From: Sipunculus nudus
Lineage: Eukaryota > Annelida > Sipuncula > Golfingiida > Sipunculidae
Assembly (NCBI GenBank): GCA_026874595.1
Contig: CM049316.1
Location: 53,205,676 to 53,269,675, forward strand
Direction of reading: 5' to 3'
DNA length: 64,000 nucleotides
Shown in pieces: positions 21,929 to 34,400 of the stretch. The stretch's first letter is position 1, and each line of letters begins with the position of its first letter. Both the position numbers and the translations under genes were made by a program. The notes under the pieces were generated by a model. The model made no database searches, was not told the DNA's origin, and saw nothing but the letters and a program-made list of their open reading frames with translations.

Positions 21929-22048
21929 TGTGTCTTAGATATACAGGAATGAGGTGGAATGGGCAGTAGTAGGCCCAATAAGTGAAAATTTAAGTTGGCT
22001 TACTCTGGCGTATAAACTTTTAACAGAGAAAATTCTCATCAATACAGA
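21929..22048 (-). repeat. Right inverted terminal repeat of the DIRS-type element
   Basis: Reverse complement of 18963-19083. It ends at AATACAGAATGAGCA and the 25-bp array begins at once. A poly-C tract (about 21869-21883) lies a short way upstream. Confidence 0.88.
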
Positions 22049-22049
22049 A

Positions 22050-23800
22050 TGAGCATTGTTGTACAGATAGACCCACAACATTGTTGTATAGATAGACCCA
22101 CAACATTGTTGTACAGATAGACACACAACATTGTTGTACAGATAGACACACAACATTGTTGTATAGATAGACACACAACATTGTTGTACAGATAGACACA
22201 CAACATTGTTGTACAGATAGACACACAACATTGTTGTATAGATAGACACACAACATTGTTGTACAGATAGACACACAACATTGTTGTACAGATAGACCCA
22301 CAACATTGTTGTATAGATAGACTCACAACATTGTTGTACAGATAGACACACAAAATTGTTGTACAGATAGACACACAACATTGTTGTATAGATAGACACA
22401 CAACATTGTTGTACAGATAGACCCACAACATTGTTGTATAGATAGACCCACAACATTGTTGTACAGATAGACACAACATTGTTGTACAGATAGACACACA
22501 ACATTGTTGTACAGATAGACCCACAACATTGTTGTATAGATAGACCCACAACATTGTTGTACAGATAGACCCACAGCATTGTTGTATAGATAGACACACA
22601 ACATTGTTGTACAGATACACACACAACATTGTTGTACAGATAGACACACAACATTGTTGTATAGATAGACCCACAACGTTGTACAGATAGACCCACAACA
22701 TTGTTGTATAGATAGACCCACAACATTGTTGTACAGAGAGACACACAACATTATTGTATAGATAGACCCACAAAATTGTTGTAACCCACAACATTGTTGT
22801 ACAGATAGACACACAACATTGTTGTACAGATAGACACACAACATTGTTGTACAGATAGACACACAATATTGTTGTACAGATAGACCCACGGCATTGTTGT
22901 TCAGATGGACACACAACAATCTTGTACTGATAGACACACAAAATTATTGTACAAATAGACCCACAACGTTGTTTTACAGATAGACACACAACATTGTTGT
23001 GCAGATAGACCCACAACATTGTTGTACAGATAGACATGCAATATTGTTGTACAGATAAACACACAAAATTGTTGTACAGATAGACACACAACATTGTTGT
23101 ACAGATAGACCCACAACATTGTTGTACAGATAGACCCAAAACATTGTTGTGCAGATAGACATGCAACATTGTTGTACAGATAGACACACTACATTGTTGT
23201 ACAGATAGACACACAACATTGTTGTATAGATAGACACACTACATTGTTGTACAGATAGACACACAACATTGTTGTACAGATAGACACAACATTGTTGTAC
23301 AGATAGACACACAACATTGTTGTACAGATAGACACACAACATTGTTGTACAGATAGACCCACAGCATTGTTGTATAGATAGACCCACAACATTTTTGTAC
23401 AGATGGACACACAACATTCTTGTACAGATAGACACACAACATTATTGTACAGATAGACACACAACATTGTTGTACTAATAGACCCACAACATTGTTGTAC
23501 AGATAGACACACGACATTGTTGTACAGATAGACACACAACATTGTTGTACAGATAGACACACAACATTGTTGTACAGATAGACCCACAACATTGTTGTAC
23601 AGATAGACCCACAGCTTTGTTGTACAGATAGACACACAACATTCTTGTACAGATAGGCCCAAAACATTCTTGTACAGATAGACACACAATATTCTTGTAC
23701 AGACAGACACACAACATTGTTTTACAGATAAACACACAACTTTAAACAGAGAGGCACACAACATGGTTATAAAGATAGACACACAACATGTTTATACAGA
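22050..23800 (+). repeat. 25-bp tandem array, about 70 copies
   Basis: The unit is ACATTGTTGTACAGATAGAC plus ACACA (CCACA and TATAGATAG variants). Period is 25 bp, with occasional shortened copies (for example near 22468, 22677 and 22782). Each unit carries ACAAC-ATT-GTTGT, a short inverted repeat with a 3-base loop. Since three units make 75 bp and the complementary strand lacks stops in the unit, all three minus-strand frames are open and give spurious open frames of up to 391 codons. Copies become degenerate after about 23640. Confidence 0.97.
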
Positions 23801-24229
23801 AAGGCACACAGCTTTGAACATTCTAGATATCCCATAGAGGAATAGACATCAATGCTAGATAGATATTGCACCAGACTGTTCAGTAAAGGTTTAAACAATT
23901 AAATTTTAGGATACCAGTATTCTCATCTTGTGACAGTTTAATTTGTATAACACATATTCTATCACTCTAATAATAGTAAAGGACTCCCCAGCTAAATGAC
24001 CAGTCACTGGTTCACAACAAAAATCTTGGCATTCAGTTAAAATTGTTTATAACCTATTCTGAATGGCCTCAGTCTTGGGCCAGATTTACCAAACTTACTG
24101 TCAAAGATCACAAATCACATGTGGAAGTTATTAAAAAGAACTAGGCCAGATCTTAGGCCAGATCTTATGAAAGGAGAACTAAGTCCATTTGGATCAAATT
24201 AAACTGTAGTTTCTACAATTGTTTTGCAG

Positions 24230-24273
24230 GCCTGGAGCAATTCATGGACTATTTGCTGTCAAATGAAAGTTCA
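24230..24273 (+). CDS. LRRCC1: LRRCC1 coding exon 4 (short helical linker)
   Basis: This 44-bp micro-exon completes Gly200 and encodes residues 201-214 (LEQFMDYLLSNESS), ending on a codon boundary. It is bounded by TTGTTTTGCAG (to 24229) and the near-perfect donor TCA/GTAAGT (24274). It lies 8.9 kb from exon 3, beyond both arrays and the retroelement. Phase, splice sites and resemblance to the LEG/QLLDxLxSS segment that follows the LRR cap in vertebrate LRRCC1 all support it. It is too short to be found by an open-frame scan. Confidence 0.82.
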
Positions 24274-24722
24274 GTAAGTGTTTAAATTCTTTCAAATGCC
24301 ACACTCTAATCAATAGAAAACTATTCATCTGCCCTTCTCTGAAAGAGGGTGGTGTTCTTTTATAAGCAGATATTAAAAAGTGTTCATAGATACCCTTGTT
24401 GGTGTATCCGTGAACAGTCCATCAGGTATTACCAAGTGTTGCAAAGATTCATGGTGAATAAAGAATTGAATAAGATACATTTTCATGTAATTAATAATTC
24501 TATAATTAGGGGGGTGTTAATTATACAGTCTTGTAATCTTCTAGCAAAATGTAATAAGATGCTGGCCTGTGTGTCACCCTGTGTACATTAATATGTGGAG
24601 GTCATGTCTTAATGCAGACCTACATTCTGTCTGCCAGCATGTACCGTATTTCTTTAAACTGAGCAGTGGGGTGATATTTGTTTCTCTGTCATTTCTTAGA
24701 CACAGCGAGTCCTCTTTTTCAG
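24274..24722 (+). other. LRRCC1: LRRCC1 intron 4
   Basis: 449-bp intron, GTAAGT ... CCTCTTTTTCAG. The open frame 24349-24591 is AT-rich and without exon features. An alternative acceptor at 24699 would put exon 5 in a frame without resemblance to LRRCC1. Confidence 0.8.
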
Positions 24723-24902
24723 GATGTTGACCCTATTTCCATGGCAACACCTCGCATTGATGCTGCTCTTGATAAATTCAAACAGACAGTAAAGACCTCA
24801 CCAGACATCAGTACAACCACTGACCCAGGCAGCAGTCTCAATAAATCCAGCTCCTCCAACAGAGGGCGAAACACTACATCCACAGGACCATCAGGTTTTG
24901 GA
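24723..24902 (+). CDS. LRRCC1: LRRCC1 coding exon 5 (low-complexity linker)
   Basis: A 180-bp exon encoding residues 215-274 with both ends on codon boundaries. It begins DVDPISMATPRIDAALDKF, equivalent to the conserved stretch after the LRR cap in LRRCC1. It continues into a Ser/Thr/Asn-rich stretch with several SP/TSP sites, likely disordered and open to phosphorylation. The acceptor is CTTTTTCAG at 24722. The donor GGA/GTATGT at 24903 was chosen over an earlier TCAG/GTTTTG at 24895 because it is closer to consensus and leaves phase 0, which matches the acceptor of exon 6. Confidence 0.82.
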
Positions 24903-26989
24903 GTATGTTGCATTGAGATAGAATAGATTGGTAGACCTGAAAAATAAGTATGTGTAGGGATGGCATTTATTACAACATTAACATTATGTATTATAATAGT
25001 ATTGCTGCATGCCTTTTAGATGTAAATGAAAAATACATAATGTTTACTTTGGCTAGCATGATACATATTGATGTGTTGATGTATTAGTCTGTGCAGTAGT
25101 TCTGCTATTAATACAGCTTCTGATGATTTTTAACAGGTCAAAATATGATTATCAATGGCTCTGACAAGAACCAATATATTTATTGATGGCACTGATGAAT
25201 ATTGCAAGACATGTTTTTGAACATCAGACACTGGGAAAGACAGAACATGTTTTTAAAATTACTCTCAACTTTTTATAAACATCAGACACTGGGAAAGACT
25301 GAACATTTGTTAGATTACCCTTTACATTTAGTCAAACACCAGACACTGGGAAAGGCAGAACATGTTTTTAGATGACCCTCACATTTAAATAAACATCAGA
25401 CACTGGGAAAACAGAACGTGTTTTAAGATTAGCTCCAAGATTTATATAAACATCTGACACTGGGAAAGACTGAACATGTTTTTAGATTACCCTGAAAATT
25501 TATATAAACCTCAGACACTGGGAAAGACAGAACATGATTTTAGATTACCCTCTACATTTATATAAACATCAGACACTGGGAAAGACAGAACATGATTTTA
25601 GATTACCCTCAACATTTATATAAACATCAGACACTGGGAAAGACTGAACATGTTTATAGATTACCCTCAACATTTATATAAACATCAGACACTGGGAAAG
25701 ACTGAACATGTTCATAGATTACCCTCAAAATTTATATTAACATCAGACACTGGGAAAGACTGAACATGTTTATAGATTACCCTCAACATTTATATACACA
25801 TCAGACACTGGGAAAGACTGAACATGTTTATAGATTACCCTCAACATTTATATAAACATCAGACACTGGGAAAGACTGAACATGTTCATAGATTACCCTC
25901 AAAATTTATATTAACATCAGACACTGGGAAAAACAGAACATGTTTTTAGATTACCCTCAAAATTTATATTTACATCAGACACTGGGAAAGACTGAACATG
26001 TTTTTAGATTACCCTCAAAATTTATATAAACATCAGACACTGGGAAAGACTGAACATGTTTATAGATTACCCTCAACATTTATATAAACATCAGACACTG
26101 GGAAAGACTGAACATGTTCATAGATTACCCTCAAAATTTATATTAACATCAGACACTGGGAAAGACCAAACATGTTTTTAGATTACCCTCAAAATTTATA
26201 TTAACATCAGACACTGGGAAAGACTGAACATGTTTTTAGATTACCCTCAAAATTTATATTAACATCAGACACTGGGAAAGACTGAACATGTTTTTAGATT
26301 ACCCTCAAAATTTATATAAACATCAGACACTGGGAAAGACTGAACATGTTTATAGATTACCCTCAACATTTATATAAACATCAGACACTGGGAAAGACTG
26401 AACATGTTCATAGATTACCCTCAAAATTTATATTAACATCAGACACTGGGAAAGACCAAACATGTTTTTAGATTACCCTCAAAATTTATATTAACATCAG
26501 ACACTGGGAAAGACTGAACATGTTTTTAGATTACCCTCAAAATTTATATTAACATCAGACACTGGGAAAGACTGAACATGTTTTTAGATTACCCTCAAAA
26601 TTTATATATACATCAGACACTGGGAAAGACTGAACATGTTTATAGATTACCCTCAACATTTATATAAACATCAGACACTTGAAAAGGCAGAATGTGTTTA
26701 AATTACCCTCAATATTTATACAAACATCAGACATTGGGAAAGACAGAACATGTTTATAGATTACCCTCAACATTTATATAAACCTCAGACACTTGAAAAG
26801 GCAGAACATGTTTAAATTACCCTCAATATTTATATAAACATCAGACATTGGGAAAGACAGAACATGTTTATAGATTACCCTCAACATTTATATAAACATC
26901 AGACACTTGAAAAGGCAGAATGTGTTTTTAGATTACCCTCCACATTTATATAAACATCAGACATTGGGAAAGACAGAACATGTTTATAG

Positions 26990-29900
26990 ATTACCCTCAA
27001 CATTTAAATAAACATCAGACACTTAAAAAATGCAGAATGTGTTTAAATTACCCTCATTATTTATATAAACATCAGACATTGGGAAAGACAGAACATGTTT
27101 ATAGATTACCCTCAACATTTATATAAACATCAGACACTTGAAAAGGCAGAATGTGTTTTTAGATTACCCTCCACATTTATATAAACATCAGACACTTGAA
27201 AAGGCAGAATGTGTTTTTAGATTACCCTCCACATTTATATAAACAACAGACATTGGGAAAGACAGAACATGTTTATAGATTACCCTCAACATTTATATAA
27301 ACATCAGACACTTGAAAAGGCAGAACGTGTTTAACTTACCCTCAATATTTATATAAACATCAGACATTGGGAAAGACAGAACATGTTTTTAGATTACCCT
27401 TAACATTTATATAAACATCAGACACTGGGAAAGACCAAAAATGTTTTTAGATTACCCTCAAAATTTATATTAACATCAGACACTGGGAAAAGCTGAACAT
27501 GTTTTTAGATTACCCTCAAAATTTATATTAACATCAGACACTGGGAAAGACTGACCATGTTTATAGATTACCCTCAACATTTATATAAACATCAGACACT
27601 TGAAAAGGCAGAACGTGTTTAAATTACCCTCAATATTTATACAAACATCAGACATTGGGAAAGACAGAACATGTTTATAGATTACCCTCAACATTTATAT
27701 AAACCTCAGACACTTGAAAAGGCAGAACATGTTTAAATTACCCTCAATATTTATATAAACATCAGACATTGGGAAAGACAGAACATGTTTATAGATTACC
27801 CTCAACATTTATATAAACATCAGACACTTGAAAAGGCAGAATGTGTTTTTAGATTATCCTCCACATTTATATAAACATCAGACATTGGGAAAGACAGAAC
27901 ATGTTTATAGATTACCCTCAATATTTATATAAACATCAGACACTTGAAAAGGCAGAATGTGTTTAAATTACCCTCAATATTTATATAAACATCAGACATT
28001 GGGAAAGACAGAACATGTTTATAGATTACCCTCAACATTTATATAAACATCAAACATTCAGAAAAGGCAGAATGTGTTTTTAGATTACCCTCCACATTTA
28101 TATAAACATCAGACAATTGAAAAGGCAGAACGTGTTTAAATTACCCTCAATATTTATACAAACATCAGACATTGGGAAAGACAGAACATGTTTATAGATT
28201 ACCCTCAAAATTTATATTAACATCAGACACTGGGAAAGACTGAACATGTTATTAGATTACCCTCAAAATTTATATAAACATCAGACATTGGGAAAGACAG
28301 AACATGTTTATAGATTACCCTCAAAATTTATATTAACATCAGACACTGGGAAAGACTGAACATGTTATTAGATTACCCTCAAAATTTATATAAACATCAG
28401 ATGCTGGAAAAGGCAGAATGTGTTTTTAGATTACCCTCAACATTTATATAAACATCAGACACTGGGAAAGACTTAACATGTTTATAGATTACCCTCAAAA
28501 TATATATTAACATCAGACACTGGGAAAGACTGAACATGTTATTAGATTACCCTCAAAATTTATATAAACATCAGATGCTGGAAAAGGCAGAATGTGTTTT
28601 TAGATTACCCTCCACATTTATATAAACATCAGACACTGGGAAAAACTGAACTTGTTTATAGATTACCCTCAACATTTATATAAACATAAGACATTTGAAA
28701 AGGCAGAATGTGTTTTAAGATTACCCTCTACATTTATATAAACATCAGACACTGGGAAAGACAGAACATGTTTTTGGATTACCCTTAACATTTATATAAA
28801 CATCAGACACTGGGAAAGACCAAACATGTTTTTAGATTACCCTCAAAATTTATATTAACATCAGACACTGGGAAAGACTGAACATGTTTATGGATTACCC
28901 TCAACATTTATATAAACATCAGACAATTGAAAAGGCAGAACGTGTTTAAATTACCCTCAATATTTATATAAACATCAGACATTGGGAAAGACCGAACATG
29001 TTTATAGATTACCCTCAACATTTATATAGACTTCAGACACTTGAAAAGGCAGAATGTGTTTTAAGATTACCCTCCACATTTATATAAACATCAGACACTT
29101 GAAAAGGCAGAATGTGTTTTTAGATTACCCTTCACATTTATATAAACATCAGACATTGGGAAAGACAGAACATGTTTATAGATTACCCTCAACATTTATA
29201 TAAACCTCAGAAACTGGGAAAGACAGAACATGTTTTTAGGTTACCCTCAAAATTTATATTAACATCAGACACTGGGAAAGACTGACCATGTTTATAGATT
29301 ACCCTCAACATTTATATAAACATCAGACACTTGAAAAGGCAGAACGTGTTTAAATTACCCTCAATATTTATATAAACATCAGACATTGGGAAAGACAGAA
29401 CATGTTTTTAGATTACCCTCAACATTTATATAAACATCAGACACTGGGAAAAACTGAACTTGTTTATAGATTACCCTCAACATTTATATAAACATCAGAC
29501 ATTTGAAAAGGCAGAATGTGTTTTTAGATTACCCTCCACATTTATAAAAACATCAGACACTGGGAAAGACTTAACATGTTTTAAGGTTACCCTCAAAATA
29601 TATATTAACATCAGACACTGGGAAAGACTGAACATGTTTATAGATTACCCTCAACATTTATATAAACATCAGACACTTGAAAAGGCAGAACGTGTTTAAA
29701 TTACCCTCAATATTTATATAAACATCAGACATTGGGAAAGACAGAACATGTTTATAGATTACCCTCAACATTTAAATAAACATCAGACACTTAAAAAAGG
29801 CAGAATGTGTTTAAATTACCCTCATTATTTATATAAACATCAGACATTGGGAAAGACAGAACATGTTTATAGATTACCCTCAACATTTATATAAACATCA

Positions 29901-31400
29901 GACACTTGAAAAGGCAGAATGTGTTTTTAGATTACCCTCCACATTTATATAAACATCAGACACTTGAAAAGGCAGAATGTGTTTTTAGATTACCCTCCAC
30001 ATTTATATAAACAACAGACATTGGGAAAGACAGAACATGTTTATAGATTACCCTCAACATTTATATAAACATCAGACACTTGAAAAGGCAGAACGTGTTT
30101 AACTTACCCTCAATATTTATATAAACATCAGACATTGGGAAAGACAGAACATGTTTTTAGATTACCCTTAACATTTATATAAACATCAGACACTGGGAAA
30201 GACCAAAAATGTTTTTAGATTACCCTCAAAATTTATATTAACATCAGACACTGGGAAAAGCTGAACATGTTTTTAGATTACCCTCAAAATTTATATTAAC
30301 ATCAGACACTGGGAAAGACTGACCATGTTTATAGATTACCCTCAACATTTATATAAACATCAGACACTTGAAAAGGCAGAACGTGTTTAAATTACCCTCA
30401 ATATTTATACAAACATCAGACATTGGGAAAGACAGAACATGTTTATAGATTACCCTCAACATTTATATAAACCTCAGACACTTGAAAAGGCAGAACATGT
30501 TTAAATTACCCTCAATATTTATATAAACATCAGACATTGGGAAAGACAGAACATGTTTATAGATTACCCTCAACATTTATATAAACATCAGACACTTGAA
30601 AAGGCAGAATGTGTTTTTAGATTATCCTCCACATTTATATAAACATCAGACATTGGGAAAGACAGAACATGTTTATAGATTACCCTCAATATTTATATAA
30701 ACATCAGACACTTGAAAAGGCAGAATGTGTTTAAATTACCCTCAATATTTATATAAACATCAGACATTGGGAAAGACAGAACATGTTTATAGATTACCCT
30801 CAACATTTAAATAAACATCAGACACTTAAAAAATGCAGAATGTGTTTAAATTACCCTCATTATTTATATAAACATCAGACATTGGGAAAGACAGAACATG
30901 TTTATAGATTACCCTCAACATTTATATAAACATCAGACACTTGAAAAGGCAGAATGTGTTTTTAGATTACCCTCCACATTTATATAAACATCAGACACTT
31001 GAAAAGGCAGAATGTGTTTTTAGATTACCCTCCACATTTATATAAACAACAGACATTGGGAAAGACAGAACATGTTTATAGATTACCCTCAACATTTATA
31101 TAAACATCAGACACTTGAAAAGGCAGAACGTGTTTAACTTACCCTCAATATTTATATAAACATCAGACATTGGGAAAGACAGAACATGTTTTTAGATTAC
31201 CCTTAACATTTATATAAACATCAGACACTGGGAAAGACCAAAAATGTTTTTAGATTACCCTCAAAATTTATATTAACATCAGACACTGGGAAAAGCTGAA
31301 CATGTTTTTAGATTACCCTCAAAATTTATATTAACATCAGACACTGGGAAAGACTGAACATGTTATTAGATTACCCTCAAAATTTATATAAACATCAGAT
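26990..31400 (+). repeat. Large duplications inside the 58-bp array (2,768 and 1,035 bp offsets)
   Basis: Rare variants recur at fixed distances. ACTTAAAAAA occurs at 27021, 29789 and 30824. GACCAAAAATG occurs at 27433, 30201 and 31236. Both sets have offsets of exactly 2,768 and 1,035 bp. ATTATCC at 27853 and 30621 is again 2,768 apart. Whole blocks of dozens of units were therefore copied in tandem. Confidence 0.85.
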
Positions 31401-34400
31401 GCTGGAAAAGGCAGAATGTGTTTTTAGATTACCCTCCACATTTATATAAACATCAGACACTGGGAAAAACTGAACTTGTTTATAGATTACCCTCAACATT
31501 TATATAAACATAAGACATTTGAAAAGGCAGAATGTGTTTTAAGATTACCCTCTACATTTATATAAACATCAGACACTGGGAAAGACAGAACATGTTTTTG
31601 GATTACCCTTAACATTTATATAAACATCAGACACTGGGAAAGACCAAACATGTTTTTAGATTACCCTCAAAATTTATATTAACATCAGACACTGGGAAAG
31701 ACTGAACATGTTTATGGATTACCCTCAACATTTATATAAACATCAGACAATGAAAAGGCAGAACGTGTTTAAATTACCCTCAATATTTATATAAACATCA
31801 GACATTGGGAAAGACCGAACATGTTTATAGATTACCCTCAACATTTATATAGACTTCAGACACTTGAAAAGGCAGAATGTGTTTTAAGATTACCCTCCAC
31901 ATTTATATAAACATCAGACACTTGAAAAGGCAGAATGTGTTTTTAGATTACCCTTCACATTTATATAAACATCAGACATTGGGAAAGACAGAACATGTTT
32001 ATAGATTACCCTCAACATTTATATAAACCTCAGACACTGGGAAAGACAGAACATGTTTTTAGGTTACCCTCAAAATTTATATTAACATCAGACACTGGGA
32101 AAGACTGTCCATGTTTATAGATTACCCTCAACATTTATATAATCATCAGACACTTGAAAAGGCAGAACGTGTTTAAATTACCCTCAATATTTATATAAAC
32201 ATCAGACATTGGGAAAGACAGAACATGTTTTTAGATTACCCTCAACATTTATATAAACATCAGACACTGGGAAAAACTGAACTTGTTTATAGATTACCCT
32301 CAACATTTATATAAACATCAGACATTTGAAAAGGCAGAATGTGTTTTTAGATTACCCTCCACATTTATAAAAACATCAGACACTGGGAAAGACTTAACAT
32401 TTTTTAAGGTTACCCTCAAAATATATATTAACATCAGACACTGGGAAAGACTGAACATGTTTATAGATTACCCTCAACATTTATATAAACATCAGACACT
32501 TGAAAAGGCAGAACGTGTTTAAATTACCCTCAATATTTATATAAACATCAGACATTGGGAAAATCTGAACTTGTTTATAGATTACCCTCAACATTTATAT
32601 AAACATAAGACATTTGAAAAGGCAGAATGTGTTTTAAGATTACCCTCTACATTTATATAAACATCAGACACTAGGAAAGACAGAACATGTTTTTGGATTA
32701 CCCTTAACATTTATATAAACATCAGACACTGGGAAAGACCAAACATGTTTTTAGATTACCCTCAAAATTTATATTAACATCAGACACTGGGAAAGACTGA
32801 ACATGTTTATAGATTACCCTCAACATTTATATAAACATCAGACAATTGAAAAGGCAGAACGTGTTTAAATTACCCTCAATATTTATATAAACATCAGACA
32901 TTGGGAAAGACCGAACATGTTTATAGATTACCCTCAACATTTATATAGACTTCAGACACTTGAAAAGGCAGAATGTGTTTTAAGATTACCCTCCACATTT
33001 ATATAAACATCAGACACTTGAAAAGACAGAATGTGTTTTTAGATTACCCTTCACATTTATATAAACATCAGACATTGGGAAAGACAGAACATGTTTATAG
33101 ATTACCCTCAACATTTATATAAACCTCAGACACTGGGAAAGACAGAACATGTTTTTAGGTTACCCTCAAAATTTATATTAACATCAGACACTGGGAAAGA
33201 CTGACCATGTTTATAGATTACCCTCAACATTTATATAAACATCAGACACTTGAAAAGGCAGAACGTGTTTAAATTACCCTCAATATTTATATAAACATCA
33301 GACATTGGGAAAGACAGAACATGTTTTTAGATTACCCTCAACATTTATATAAACATCAGACACTGGGAAAAACTGAACTTGTTTATAGATTACCCTCAAC
33401 ATTTATATAAACATCAGACATTTGAAAAGGCAGAATGTGTTTTTAGATTACCCTCCACATTTATAAAAACATCAGACACTGGGAAAGACTGAACATGTTT
33501 ATAGATTACCCTCAACATTTATATAAACATCAGACACTTGAAAAGGCAGAACGTGTTTAAATTACCCTCAATATTTATATAAACATCAGACATTGGGAAA
33601 ATCTGAACTTGTTTATAGATTACCCTCAACATTTATATAAACATCAGACATTTGAAAAGGCAGAATGTGTTTTTAGATTACCCTCCACATTTATATAAAC
33701 ATCAGACACTGGGAAAGACTTAACATGTTTTTAGATTACCCTCAACATTTATATAAACATCAGACACTTGAAAAGGCAGAACATGTTTTTAGATTACCCT
33801 CCACAATTATATAAACATCAGACACTGGGAAAGACAGAACATGTTTTTAGATTACCCTCAACATTTATATAAACATCAGACACTGGGAAAGACTGAACAT
33901 GTTTATAGATTACCCTCAACATTTATATAAACATCAGACGCTGGAAAAGGCAGAATGTGTTTTTAGATTACCCTCAACATTTATATAAACATCAGACACT
34001 GGGAAAGACTTAACATGTTTTTAGATTACCCTCAACATTTATATAAACATCAGACATTTGAAAAGGCAGAATGTGTTTTTAGATTACCCTCAACATTTCT
34101 ATAAACATCAGACACTGGGAAAGACTTAACATGTTTTTAGATTACCCTCAACATTTATATAAACATCAGACACTTGAAAAGGCAGAACATGTTTTTAGAT
34201 TACCCTCCACATTTATATAAACATCAGACACTGGGAAAGACAGAACATGATTTTAGATTACCCTCAACATTTATATAAACATCAGACACTGGGAAAGACT
34301 GAACATGTTTATAGATTACCCTCAACATTTATATAAACATCAGACAATTGAAAAGGCAGAACGTGTTTAAATTACCCTCAATATTTATATAAACATCAGA

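Larger units (their letters stand above)
18925..22048 (+). mobile_element. DIRS-type retroelement, decayed and internally deleted
   Basis: Three structural signs agree. First, inverted termini: 18963-19083 is the reverse complement of 21929-22048 with few differences (shared blocks include CTCTGTTAAAAGTTTAT, CGCCAGAGTAA and TTATTGGGCC). Second, an internal complementary region at 21745-21789 matches the reverse complement of the outer left end at 18928-18976. Third, the coding remains between them are an N-terminal Cys/Trp-rich Gag-like part and a DIRS/Ngaro-like reverse transcriptase. Such elements use a tyrosine recombinase, which is not visible here, and the RNase H part is only begun, so a large 3' portion is missing. 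The element lies exactly between two unrelated tandem arrays in the sense orientation of LRRCC1. No target-site duplication is expected for this class. Confidence 0.82.
15313..24229 (+). other. LRRCC1: LRRCC1 intron 3 (8.9 kb, arrays plus retroelement)
   Basis: GT-AG intron (GTAAAA ... TTGTTTTGCAG). About 300 bp of plain AT-rich sequence is followed by the 51-bp array, the DIRS-type element and the 25-bp array, and then by roughly 430 bp of plain sequence before exon 4. Confidence 0.85.

Noticed and set aside
21935-23782. Overlapping minus-strand open frames of up to 391 codons rich in Tyr-Asn-Asn and Cys-Cys
   Set aside because: The 25-bp unit has no stop on the minus strand in any frame, so all three frames are open by construction. 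There is no start or splice evidence.
24700-24722. Alternative start of LRRCC1 exon 5 at 24700 after CATTTCTTAG
   Set aside because: It would shift the frame and lose the TPRIDAALDKF segment that resembles LRRCC1. The acceptor at 24722 preserves phase 0.
24895-24902. Earlier donor TCAG/GTTTTG for exon 5
   Set aside because: It is weaker than GGA/GTATGT at 24903 and gives a phase that does not match the exon 6 acceptor.
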